This document shows, piece after piece, positions 14,842 to 21,143 of a DNA stretch of 25,857 nt. Below the pieces are notes generated by a model. It did not search any database and was not told the origin of the DNA. It saw only the letters and a list, made by a program, of their open reading frames with translations. Source of the DNA: a virus. The translations under genes were made by a program, and so were the position numbers. The DNA lies in IMG/VR virus record IMGVR_UViG_3300042326_000079, positions 1 through 25,857 of that record; one strand, written 5' to 3'. Each line of letters opens with the position of its first letter. Position 1 is the stretch's first letter.

Positions 14842-14853
14842 TTTTTCTTCGCC
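14838..14853 (-). repeat. Direct repeat copy 1: A6-TGA junction
   Basis: The same 16 bases, GGCGAAGAAAAAATGA on the - strand, end the DUF6496-like gene and contain the ATG of the 48-aa gene. This could arise from duplication of a gene end or from selection on the junction. Confidence 0.85.
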
Positions 14854-14990
14854 TTACCAGCTTGCGACAGTGCAATAGCGACTGCCTGTTTCTTAGCTTT
14901 GACGATAGGACCACCCTTGCCGGAGTTCAATTCACCAGCCTTGAACTCGCGCATGACCTTGCTGATTTTCTTTTCGGCTTTGGTTTTCAT
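14838..14990 (-). CDS. DUF6496-like lysine-rich protein
   Basis: A 50-aa basic protein with the signature KVMREFKAGELNSG...VKAKKQAVAIALSQAG, which I recall as DUF6496, widespread in phages and also found in bacteria. The C-terminus is GKAKKK. It starts in an ATGA overlap with the preceding beta-rich gene. Function unknown; the composition suggests nucleic-acid contact. Confidence 0.82.
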   Translation of the reverse strand: MKTKAEKKISKVMREFKAGELNSGKGGPIVKAKKQAVAIALSQAGKAKKK

Positions 14991-15304
14991 ACCAACTCCG
15001 TCACAGAAAACGTCGCCGCAACAACCCCCGCATCTTTGATAACCGCGATCTTTTGACCTGGGCTAACCGCGATGATTTCCGTGAAATTATTGGGCATCAT
15101 GGGTGAGGTGGTAATACTCGCCGTTGGGTTTGCGCCAATTTGAAAGTGGCAATGCCCCGAAGAACATGAGATGCGGATCATTGTGGTATTTGCACCAAAC
15201 GCGGTTGATTGAACGCTGGAGTTGGTGACGGTAAAAACCTGCGTGGTGCCCAGACTCGGAACGCCTAGCGCAACTTGGTTGGGGTCAAGTTGAAAGGTAG
15301 ACAT
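14987..15304 (-). CDS. Beta-rich virion protein candidate
   Basis: A 105-aa protein, mostly beta by composition, with one CSSGHCH cluster in the middle (two Cys and two His within 7 residues, a possible metal site) and a segment typical of small virion proteins (SPGQKIAVIKDAG). It starts one base into the stop of the previous gene (TGATG) and is joined by ATGA to the next. Likely a structural or decoration protein; no firm family. Confidence 0.68.
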   Translation of the reverse strand: MSTFQLDPNQVALGVPSLGTTQVFTVTNSSVQSTAFGANTTMIRISCSSGHCHFQIGANPTASITTSPMMPNNFTEIIAVSPGQKIAVIKDAGVVAATFSVTELV

Positions 15305-15453
15305 CAGTAGCCTTTCTTGGCTTTGTTGGTTGCGGTGCGAGAGCCGCGAACAGGCATGGACTTGACGGGCTTGCCCGTCTTCATCGACATCTCTTTGGCT
15401 TCTTTTTTGCCCTTGGGTGTGTAGGCAAACTTCTTTGTTCCGACCATTGGCAT
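15304..15453 (-). CDS. 49-aa lysine-rich phage protein
   Basis: A very basic small protein (MPMVGTKKFAYTPKGKKEAK..., ending AKKGY). Lys and Arg make up over a quarter of the residues. AAGGAG lies six bases before ATG 15453; ATG 15447 is an alternative. Its N-terminal pattern KKFxYTPKGKKxAK resembles a family of tiny phage proteins near head genes. No known function. Confidence 0.75.
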   Translation of the reverse strand: MPMVGTKKFAYTPKGKKEAKEMSMKTGKPVKSMPVRGSRTATNKAKKGY

Positions 15454-15463
15454 GATGTGCTCC

Positions 15464-15673
15464 TTAAATGGTTACTGCTTTACGAGGCCGACCCATGCGC
15501 TTTACGGGCGCAACTGGCGTCATTGGTAATTCTTTGCTGGCCTCTTGGACCGGCACTTGCTCATCTTGTTCATCAACCAAAACGTAACCGGCGTGGCCGC
15601 GCATTGTGTCGATGTCATGTTGCAGCGTGAACGTCACCGTATTACCACTTTGCAAACAACGATATGTAGCCAT
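15464..15673 (-). CDS. Small protein with AT-hook-like C-terminus
   Basis: A 69-aa protein: a short beta-like N-terminus (YRCLQSGNTVTFTLQHDIDTM), an acidic linker, then a C-terminal KRMGRPRKAV, which contains the GRP core of an AT-hook, a minor-groove binding motif. The frame is open upstream to 15757, but there it runs through the hairpin and the previous gene end; ATG 15673, after AGAAAG, is the natural start. It follows the GC hairpin at 15693-15709. Function is not known. Confidence 0.75.
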   Translation of the reverse strand: MATYRCLQSGNTVTFTLQHDIDTMRGHAGYVLVDEQDEQVPVQEASKELPMTPVAPVKRMGRPRKAVTI

Positions 15674-15692
15674 GATTTTCTTTCTGTAGAAA

Positions 15693-15709
15693 GGGGGCCA
15701 AAGGCCCCC
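15693..15709 (-). terminator. GC-rich hairpin, probable weak terminator
   Basis: GGGGGCC and GGCCCCC pair with a 3-base loop; on the - strand the stem is followed by TTTCT. The strong stem and short T-run suggest partial termination between the 108-aa gene and the AT-hook gene. Confidence 0.55.
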
Positions 15710-15717
15710 GTTTCTAT

Positions 15718-16044
15718 TTAGATTACCGCCCGAGCGATAATAAGTTGCAATGTGCAAGCCGCCAAATTGACGGAAGTGCCAGTTGGGTTGTAGGTCACGA
15801 TTGTCACCGTGTTGGCAGCGGAAACGTGTGCCCGTTTAACCAAGCCCACCTCGCTGACAGAGTGTGAAAAACCGAGAACCATGTCGCCCAGCGCGACGCC
15901 GGGCACTGTTACGGTGTCTGTATCTGTTGCACCACCAGCGACAGCGCCAGCGTCAAGAGAACAGCTTACATCCCAAGTGTCTGTAAACAGACCTCGGAAT
16001 TGGTCATTCCCGCGACGGGAATTAATTGCGGTTGCAGCAGCCAT
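15718..16044 (-). CDS. Small virion protein candidate, capsid-adjacent
   Basis: A 108-aa, beta-rich protein (TDTDTVTVPGVALGDMVLGFSHSV, ANTVTIVTYNPTGTSVNLAACTL) immediately downstream of the major capsid gene and its hairpin. AAGGAG precedes the start. Its position and size fit a capsid decoration or stabilising protein; the sequence alone does not prove it. Confidence 0.72.
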   Translation of the reverse strand: MAAATAINSRRGNDQFRGLFTDTWDVSCSLDAGAVAGGATDTDTVTVPGVALGDMVLGFSHSVSEVGLVKRAHVSAANTVTIVTYNPTGTSVNLAACTLQLIIARAVI

Positions 16045-16064
16045 TTCTATCTCCTTAAAAAGAT

Positions 16065-16087
16065 GCCCCCGGCTTGTGACCGGGGGC
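16065..16087 (-). terminator. Intrinsic terminator after the major capsid gene
   Basis: On the - strand GCCCCCGG, a 7-base loop and CCGGGGGC form an 8-bp stem followed by ATCTTTTT. It lies 7 bases beyond the capsid stop codon and overlaps the leader of the next gene. It probably terminates part of the transcripts, so that capsid mRNA exceeds that of downstream tail genes. Confidence 0.8.
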
Positions 16088-16093
16088 TATTCA

Positions 16094-17068
16094 TTAGGCT
16101 GGTACAGCCAAAGCGAAGGCAGCGGATGCGTCAGCAGCAGTGCTGGTGGCGTTGGTACGCAGAGCCTTCACGCCGTACAGAGTGTCAGCAGTGAACAGGG
16201 TACCGAGGTATTCCTGCTTGTACTGAGTCTGTGAACGGATGCCGATCTGCTCAACCAACACCATCGAATCGCGGTGGCCCATCAAGCAGATACGGTCAGC
16301 GCCGCTGTTACCCGCGCCGGTGTCGGCGTTGGAAGTAGCGAACACGGCCATACCGTAGAGCTGACCGATTTCACCGTTGCGGATGGCGTCGCCGTTGCCG
16401 ACAAATGCCTGCTCAGTGTAACGGGCCAGACCCATCAGGGTGTTGCGGCTCGAAGGAGGGATCAGGAAGAAACGGCCATCCATAGGGACGTCGTTGTCAT
16501 CCAGGCGCTGGATGGTGCGGCGGATAGCAGCATCAGTCAGTGCGGCAGCGTTAGAGCTGGTGCTGTTGTAGGCGGTAGTGCCGTCAGAACCAACGAAAGC
16601 CTTGGTGCTGGTGTTGCTGGTTGCGTAGTCGTTGGTGCCCACGGTAGCGCCGTTGAAAGCGCGGCCCAAGCGAACCAAGTCAGTGTCGATGCGGCGAGCC
16701 AAGGCATAGCCAGCGTCTTCTGTGTAGAAGGAACGCAGCGATGTCAGAGCTTGCACTTCGACGATATCTTCGATCAAGCGGCTGTATTCGTAGTGTTGGT
16801 TGATCAACACTTGAATGTTGGTTTCGCTGTTGGCGATCAAAGTCACAGCATCCGTTGCGACCTTGGCCGAGGCGTTGCCACGGGCAGGGCTAGGGATGTT
16901 AATGGTGTCACCCTTCTTGCCTTTGAAAGACATCTTCTTGACCAGGTTGGCCAAGACGAGGTTTTTCTTGTAAGAGGCAACAATTTCATCACTCCAAATT
17001 TCTGGAATAAATGCTGCTGCGGAGGTGGTGGTTACCGAGTTGGTTGGGGAAAATGCGGTGTTTGCCAT
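16094..17068 (-). CDS. Major capsid protein (HK97 fold)
   Basis: A 324-aa major head protein. The N-terminus (FIPEIWSDEIVASYKKNLVLANLV) is typical of phage coat proteins of the P22/T7-like group, followed by KGDTINIPSPARG, a beta core, and a C-terminal YLGTLFTADTLYGVKALR. The strong GGAG site eight bases before ATG and the terminator just after the stop fit a highly expressed gene, and the scaffold candidate is directly upstream. Confident as capsid, less so as to the exact lineage. Confidence 0.9.
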   Translation of the reverse strand: MANTAFSPTNSVTTTSAAAFIPEIWSDEIVASYKKNLVLANLVKKMSFKGKKGDTINIPSPARGNASAKVATDAVTLIANSETNIQVLINQHYEYSRLIEDIVEVQALTSLRSFYTEDAGYALARRIDTDLVRLGRAFNGATVGTNDYATSNTSTKAFVGSDGTTAYNSTSSNAAALTDAAIRRTIQRLDDNDVPMDGRFFLIPPSSRNTLMGLARYTEQAFVGNGDAIRNGEIGQLYGMAVFATSNADTGAGNSGADRICLMGHRDSMVLVEQIGIRSQTQYKQEYLGTLFTADTLYGVKALRTNATSTAADASAAFALAVPA

Positions 17069-17089
17069 GTTAAAAGCTCCAGAGTTAAA

Positions 17090-17830
17090 TTACCTTACAC
17101 GCCCTTCAGAGTACGCCTGCATGATCTCATCACTCAGTGTTTCGTACCTTGCCGGGTCTGTCATCTTGAGACGAATGAGGTCGGCTCGTCGGTAGACTCG
17201 TTTTGAACTCTCGCCAGACCCACCAACATCAACTTGCGCGGCTTTCATGCTCTTGGTCCGTGCGGCATTACCTGCCTGCTCAGATTCTTTAGCCTTGATG
17301 CCTCGAAGTTGCTTGAAGGTAGACAACAACTCATTGGCCGAATCATAGTCAAACTCACCATCGGCTTTTGCGTAAAGACCCAAACGCACAGGTGAAGATT
17401 TCACCCAGTTTTGGAACTCAGAATCGTTGACCACTTGGGAGTAGTCAGGGTGATCCTGCGCCAGCTTTTGCTGAATCTGCATCCGTTTGAAATCTTGGCC
17501 CGCTTGGCGTGCCGCGAGAACATCTGGGTGCCTATCAATCGTTGCTTGAACTGCTTTTTGAGGGTTCTCAAAAAAGTCAACTTCAGGTTCGTCCTCCTGA
17601 ATACGCTGCTGCTTAGAGCTGAGATTCTGCTTGAGCAACTCGTCAGCTAATTTACGGACTTCGCCGACCTCTTGGGCCTGCTTGCCAATCAGCTTTTCAG
17701 CTTCTTGGTGCATCCGCACAACTTCTTCAAGACTTTTGGCCCTGTATTTCTCAGGAAGTTCTTGCGCCGGTGTTTTCGCTTCTTCAATTTCGAGTTCGCC
17801 TAGCGGCTCAGATTCATTGTCAATCAACAT
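17090..17830 (-). CDS. Scaffolding protein candidate
   Basis: A 246-aa, acidic, helical and charged protein with predicted coiled-coil stretches (EKLIGKQAQEVGEVRKLADELLKQN), an acidic N-terminal tail, and a basic C-terminal region (SKRVYRRADLIRLK), the usual design of internal scaffolds whose basic end contacts coat protein. It lies directly before the capsid gene. The frame is open to 17866, but ATG 17830 follows AGGAA by seven bases and starts at MLIDNESEPLG. Confidence 0.82.
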   Translation of the reverse strand: MLIDNESEPLGELEIEEAKTPAQELPEKYRAKSLEEVVRMHQEAEKLIGKQAQEVGEVRKLADELLKQNLSSKQQRIQEDEPEVDFFENPQKAVQATIDRHPDVLAARQAGQDFKRMQIQQKLAQDHPDYSQVVNDSEFQNWVKSSPVRLGLYAKADGEFDYDSANELLSTFKQLRGIKAKESEQAGNAARTKSMKAAQVDVGGSGESSKRVYRRADLIRLKMTDPARYETLSDEIMQAYSEGRVR

Positions 17831-17863
17831 ATTGGGTTCCTGCCAAAATGGTTGTAGGATAAT

Positions 17864-17891
17864 CAACTCGGCGCTGTGCGCTTATGAGTTG
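17864..17891 (-). other. Nested inverted repeat before the scaffold gene
   Basis: CAACTC and GAGTTG flank an inner GCGC-ACA-GCGC, giving a two-part stem; it overlaps the stop codon of the upstream zinc-ribbon gene and is followed by ATTAT. It could be a weak terminator or an RNA processing/stability element in the 51-base gap before the scaffold gene. Confidence 0.35.
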
Positions 17892-18109
17892 GCTTTGCGC
17901 TCGGCGTTCAGCTTCTCAGTGTGCCTGTGCTCAAACCGTCCGTAAGCAGACGGGAAGTGCCCAGACCAACCTTCAAGGTTGAACTTCGGTGCGCTTACGA
18001 TGCGGTGGGCGAACCCCCCGCACCCGCACAGCACGCTGGTAGTCTCATAACCAACCAGAGTCTCTGTGCGCTGCCCGCAATCGCAGGCAAATTCATACAT
18101 TCTTTTCAT
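17882..18109 (-). CDS. FmdB-like zinc-ribbon protein
   Basis: A 75-aa protein whose first 40 residues match the short FmdB/CxxC zinc-ribbon pattern: MYEFACDCGQRTETLV, then CGCGGFAHR, then SAPKFNLEGW. Four cysteines can bind one zinc. The start at 18109 follows GAGGA; ATG 18100 is an alternative. It overlaps the previous gene by 17 bases. Such proteins are frequent next to phage head genes, role unknown. Confidence 0.8.
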   Translation of the reverse strand: MKRMYEFACDCGQRTETLVGYETTSVLCGCGGFAHRIVSAPKFNLEGWSGHFPSAYGRFEHRHTEKLNAERKANS

Positions 18110-18332
18110 TCAAATCCTCGTATGCTCGTTCGCTGACCCCTTTCAGGGTTTTCAGCCAAGTCAGGATAGAAATCTCGCCTTTGCGAAATTGTAGACTTTT
18201 TTCATCGGCAATGGTAGAGACATTGTTCATTGCCTCCAACATTACTTCTACGTCTTCCATCAGATCAAGCCAGCCTTGCCGAGAAAACAGGTCAAATCGG
18301 TCTTCGTAATATTTTTGCAGTTCTGGTGTCAT
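18093..18332 (-). CDS. Conserved phage protein near head genes
   Basis: A 79-aa helical protein (LQKYYEDRFDLFSRQGWLDLMEDVE, FRKGEISILTWLKTLKGVSERAYEDL). I recall this pattern in podoviruses close to head genes, where the role is unknown. Its size and helical content are also compatible with a small terminase-associated or head assembly factor, but no DNA-binding motif is visible. Weak GGA site before the ATG. Confidence 0.75.
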   Translation of the reverse strand: MTPELQKYYEDRFDLFSRQGWLDLMEDVEVMLEAMNNVSTIADEKSLQFRKGEISILTWLKTLKGVSERAYEDLNEKNV

Positions 18333-18353
18333 TTATGCGTCCAAAGTAAAAGT

Positions 18354-18980
18354 TCAGGCGATTATGGAGCCATCAATGACTGCCAAAGCGTGTTTGGTGT
18401 GCAAAATGCGGTCATCCAAACCGATTGTGCCGCCGTTGATCTTTCTTGTAAGCGCCAAAGTGTTGCTCGTCTCGGCCAATCCATTTAGCTTCTGGGTGTC
18501 CCAAAACCAGCCAGCGGTCATGGCAGCGTATTGAGGTGTTGACACTAGGTCTGGCTCCATGATAAAGTCCACGCCAAGTGCTTGGCCTGCATGAAAATAG
18601 TTTGCCGACCCAGTCAGCTGGATGCAACCACGACCGCGAAAACGAAAGCCATCACCAGAAGCCTCGTCCCGATTGCCCATGCGGTTGCCGTAAATACGGT
18701 TTGCAATTTTCTTTGGTTGTCGTTCATATGCAGCGGCCTCTTCGGGCGTGAAGCCCCATGTGCGCTTGGGTGTGCGGGGAAACAGTTTGAGCAGCGTTGC
18801 CGCCCGGTAATTTAAATTCTCTTCCAGCAATCGGAAGTTGGCGCTCTCATGGCCGCACTGACCGATAAACGCTGCCTGCTGGCGTGGTGTCAGGATATTG
18901 AATCGGTCAAAGGTGGCGTTCAGCGCATCCACCCACTCAGGGCCAATGTGCAGCTTGTTGAGTTGGTCAGCGTTGAGCAT
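18354..18980 (-). CDS. GH19-type endolysin
   Basis: A 208-aa peptidoglycan hydrolase of glycoside hydrolase family 19 (chitinase/lysozyme type). The proton-donor glutamate lies in GHES (Glu45), the second acidic site in NRDEASGDGFRFRGRGCIQLTG, a family hallmark, followed by YAAMTAGWFW. No signal peptide or membrane anchor is visible, so export needs a holin. It overlaps the Rz end by 14 bases, forming a compact lysis cassette with Rz/Rz1 and the holin candidate. Confidence 0.93.
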   Translation of the reverse strand: MLNADQLNKLHIGPEWVDALNATFDRFNILTPRQQAAFIGQCGHESANFRLLEENLNYRAATLLKLFPRTPKRTWGFTPEEAAAYERQPKKIANRIYGNRMGNRDEASGDGFRFRGRGCIQLTGSANYFHAGQALGVDFIMEPDLVSTPQYAAMTAGWFWDTQKLNGLAETSNTLALTRKINGGTIGLDDRILHTKHALAVIDGSIIA

Positions 18981-19479
18981 TGATGATGTTCCTCATATTG
19001 TCGTATGCGTCGATGCAGGCGTTCAGTTGGTTAATGGCTTTGTCCCCATCGGCTGCAATCTGTGCAATCAGTTGGAGGGTTTGGCGCTCGGCGTCACTGG
19101 GACCAGTATCTGGGTCAGGCGCTCGGTCAGATTGGCTTGGCGCTTGGTTGCTATCTCCGCTGGCAACGGGGGCACTTGGGGCGGCTTGTACGCAACTTGC
19201 GGAGGGGAAGCGCACCCGACCAGAAGCAATGAGGCGATTGAGATCAGTTTGCTTTTGAGCGACAACATCGTTGGCCTTTCTTAATTCGGTTTCTTTGTCA
19301 GCAACAGCCTTGACCATCTCTTGCTCTTTGGCCCTTGCCTCTTCGTTCTTTTTGGCGATCTGTGCCTGCATTTCAGCATCACGGTCGCCCCAGCCACTGT
19401 TGTAGCCGTACTTGTAGATTGCAAAGATGGCCAGCAGCGCCAGCAGCACTGCAATGCCTGTACGCTGTATGGAGGTCAT
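18967..19479 (-). CDS. Rz: Rz-like i-spanin
   Basis: A 170-aa inner-membrane spanin subunit: an N-terminal membrane anchor (about residues 7-24, GIAVLLALLAIFAIYKYGY) and a long charged periplasmic coiled coil (AEMQAQIAKKNEEARAKEQEMVKAVADKETE), then a Pro/Ser-rich region and a C-terminal helix. With Rz1 it fuses inner and outer membranes in the last step of lysis. Rz1 is completely nested in a different frame. The start shares ATGA with the holin-candidate stop. Confidence 0.88.
   Translation of the reverse strand: MTSIQRTGIAVLLALLAIFAIYKYGYNSGWGDRDAEMQAQIAKKNEEARAKEQEMVKAVADKETELRKANDVVAQKQTDLNRLIASGRVRFPSASCVQAAPSAPVASGDSNQAPSQSDRAPDPDTGPSDAERQTLQLIAQIAADGDKAINQLNACIDAYDNMRNIINAQR
19068..19268 (-). 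CDS. Rz1: Rz1-like o-spanin lipoprotein, nested in Rz
   Basis: A 66-aa outer-membrane lipoprotein encoded entirely within Rz in another frame. A basic start (LSLKSK), a hydrophobic stretch and the lipobox LLVGC give a lipidated Cys19; the mature part is proline-rich (SPPQVAYKPPQVPPLP), as in classic Rz1. AAAGG lies ahead of the ATG. It binds Rz in the periplasm. Nested Rz/Rz1 is a known arrangement, for example in lambda. Confidence 0.9.
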   Translation of the reverse strand: MLSLKSKLISIASLLLVGCASPPQVAYKPPQVPPLPAEIATKRQANLTERLTQILVPVTPSAKPSN

Positions 19480-20006
19480 GCCGCCTCTTTCCGAGCCGCT
19501 GCAATCTCTGCACGGTCCTCTTCAGGCTCTTGATAGTCTGGTGGCGTTGTCGGTGGTGGGCCGGGAGTCCAGCTCTCGTCCAGTTCTGGGTTCTTCCACA
19601 CAGGCATAGCGCCAAAAGGCTGGCTTGGAAGGCCATACGCAGACTGTGGAGGCGCATAACTACTATTACCGTACCCACCCCCCATTGGCTGGCACATCGG
19701 CTGCTGTGGTGGGTAAGGTGAAAATGCTTTAGCTGCTGTGGACACAGCACGCTTGCCCACAATGCCGCCGATGCCGCCCACAATCAGCAACACGATGTCG
19801 TTGAGCATCTTGGTATAAGCCTGGTCAATGGGGGCCATCGACTTGATCGGCTGCGTCACAAAGGTCACTGAATACAGCAGGGCAAAGACAATGCCAGCCA
19901 GGATCATGGTGATCATGATGACCACAAAGCCCCATACCCTGACCTCAATGGCCTCGGCACTTAACCGATCTTCAGGGCTTAACTGGTTCGGCTGGTTTTG
20001 TTGCAT
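19476..20006 (-). CDS. Two-TM membrane protein, holin candidate
   Basis: A 176-aa protein with two membrane segments: about residues 24-49 (VWGFVVIMITMILAGIVFALLY) and about 68-85 (MLNDIVLLIVGGIGGIVGK), separated by a short polar loop, then a long Pro/Tyr/Gln-rich tail (PYPPQQP, PPPTTPPDYQEPEEDRAE). Two TMs just before Rz and the endolysin suggest a class II-like holin, but the long proline-rich cytoplasmic tail is unusual. The frame is open to 20177; ATG 20006 after GGAG is chosen because the upstream part is antisense-like and overlaps the lipoprotein gene. Confidence 0.72.
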   Translation of the reverse strand: MQQNQPNQLSPEDRLSAEAIEVRVWGFVVIMITMILAGIVFALLYSVTFVTQPIKSMAPIDQAYTKMLNDIVLLIVGGIGGIVGKRAVSTAAKAFSPYPPQQPMCQPMGGGYGNSSYAPPQSAYGLPSQPFGAMPVWKNPELDESWTPGPPPTTPPDYQEPEEDRAEIAAARKEAA

Positions 20007-20184
20007 CAATTTGTTTCTCCAAGATAGGGGCCACCAAATACTCAGGACATTGCTGCGTGAACAAACACTTGGGCTTTTGACAGTCTGGTTTGTGGAAGTT
20101 GTCAGGGTTTTGGCACGGGTATCGGTATCGGTCTTCACAGCCGACCAATGCCAACAGCGCCAAAACAAACAATGCAATTTTCAT
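19972..20184 (-). CDS. Small lipoprotein of the lysis region
   Basis: A 70-aa lipoprotein. MKIALFVLALLALVGC gives a signal with lipobox and lipidated Cys16; the mature part holds four to five further cysteines (DRYRYPCQNPDNFHKPDCQKPKC), suggesting disulphides in the periplasm. I recall this CEDRYRYPCQ pattern from many phages without assigned role. It overlaps the holin candidate by 35 bases and the previous gene in an ATGA. It could be a second spanin-like or superinfection factor; not known. Confidence 0.8.
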   Translation of the reverse strand: MKIALFVLALLALVGCEDRYRYPCQNPDNFHKPDCQKPKCLFTQQCPEYLVAPILEKQIDATKPAEPVKP

Positions 20185-20339
20185 ATACCTAATTTCTCCA
20201 AGAATGCTTCAATGACTCGGTTGGCAATGTCTGGTGGCAAAAATTGCAGCACCTTAAATCCGACCCAGACAAAGGCCAGATAACAGTTGATTTTGAGCCA
20301 CTTGTCAAAACCATCTTTGACTTCTTTCCACTTGTCCAC
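20181..20339 (-). CDS. Small hydrophobic protein
   Basis: A short protein with one hydrophobic stretch (INCYLAFVWVGFKVLQFLPP) flanked by amphipathic helices. The start is uncertain: GTG 20339 (52 aa, directly after the preceding stop) or TTG 20381 (66 aa); neither has a good ribosome binding site. The ATG at 20341 is in the wrong frame and gives a non-protein-like sequence. ATGA overlap with the lipoprotein gene. Probably a membrane-associated protein of the lysis region. Confidence 0.6.
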   Translation of the reverse strand: MDKWKEVKDGFDKWLKINCYLAFVWVGFKVLQFLPPDIANRVIEAFLEKLGI

Positions 20340-20340
20340 A

Positions 20341-20829
20341 TTAACCGCACCCGTAGTCAGAGCAATAAAAGATAAACTCAAGAAGAATCCAAAAGATGAT
20401 GATGGCGATCACAGAAACCAGCGTGATGGCAATGGTCAACTCAATCACCTCTTTGCGCCTCTTGGAGGCATTGAGCGCCCTGGCAGCCTCTCGGCGCTGC
20501 TCGGCAATATCTTCTTTGTTCATCTCCGCAACACGCTCTTGGATCGAATTCCAAACGTCCATGTTGTTGGTAGAGAAAAACATCCCTTTGAGTTGTTCTT
20601 CAAAATCCCTCTGAGCCTTTAGCGCCAGTTCGATCTCGATGGCCTTGCCCATGTTTGAGCCGCCAGCCTTCTTGGCCGCACTTGCGGCCTTAGTGGCCGT
20701 GTGCTTGGCGTCAAAATATTTGCCAATCAGTGGGCCAAGGCTTGAGACATCATCAACAGTTTTTGATGCCTTCTTAATCATGTTGACAGCCGCACTTACT
20801 GCGGCCATCGCGCTCACTGGATCGATCAT
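20341..20829 (-). CDS. C-tail membrane protein, conserved in phages
   Basis: A 162-aa protein starting with MIDPVSAMAAVSAAVNMIKKASK, a start I recall from proteins of many environmental phages near lysis or tail genes. The middle is helical and charged with Lys/Ala-rich stretches, and residues about 128-154 form a single membrane segment preceded by KRRK, so the long N-terminal part probably stays in the cytoplasm. ATGA overlap with the 30-aa gene. Function unknown. Confidence 0.75.
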   Translation of the reverse strand: MIDPVSAMAAVSAAVNMIKKASKTVDDVSSLGPLIGKYFDAKHTATKAASAAKKAGGSNMGKAIEIELALKAQRDFEEQLKGMFFSTNNMDVWNSIQERVAEMNKEDIAEQRREAARALNASKRRKEVIELTIAITLVSVIAIIIFWILLEFIFYCSDYGCG

Positions 20830-20918
20830 CTCAACACCTCAACAACAACTTTGACCGTCCAAATGACAAGCCCGACAAGGAGTATTGCCGCGACGATAGC
20901 CTCGGCAAAATCTCTCAT
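20826..20918 (-). CDS. 30-aa single-TM micropeptide
   Basis: MRDFAEAI followed by a membrane span (VAAILLVGLVIWTVKVVVEVLR). It lies between two real genes, two bases after the previous stop, and ends in an ATGA overlap with the next gene, which supports translation. Its size alone prevents any family call; short hydrophobic peptides can act as holins, antiholins or membrane effectors. Confidence 0.55.
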   Translation of the reverse strand: MRDFAEAIVAAILLVGLVIWTVKVVVEVLR

Positions 20919-20920
20919 GG

Positions 20921-21127
20921 TCAGAGCCCAAATACCTTCTTGACCAGCTCAGCCGCAACACCGGGGCCAAGCAGTACAGCAGCGATCACAGCGTAAAGCA
21001 GATACTCGATCTTGGCCATGCGCTTGGAGCCTGATTCAAAAGACTTTTGGATGCCCTCATAACGATGGGCGCAAACTTGCTCGTGCGTGGTCAATCTAGC
21101 CTCCGTTGCGTCAATCTGTTCGCTCAT
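20921..21127 (-). CDS. XhlA-like membrane protein
   Basis: A 68-aa protein: an amphipathic N-terminal helix (DATEARLTTHEQVCAHRYEG), KRMAKIEYLLYAVIAAVLLG and a short basic tail. This THExxC... then KRMxxIExLLY plus one C-terminal TM is the pattern of the haemolysin XhlA family, which in Bacillus phage-like elements helps holin action (family knowledge). GGAG lies six bases before the start. It probably belongs to the lysis set. Confidence 0.72.
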   Translation of the reverse strand: MSEQIDATEARLTTHEQVCAHRYEGIQKSFESGSKRMAKIEYLLYAVIAAVLLGPGVAAELVKKVFGL

Positions 21128-21143
21128 CTACTGCTCCAAAAAA

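Noticed and set aside
16274-17206. 310-codon + strand frame opposite the capsid gene
   Set aside because: It is Val/Gly/Asp-rich in the way expected from antisense of GC-rich coding DNA; no motif or start signal, and it runs across the capsid/scaffold boundary.
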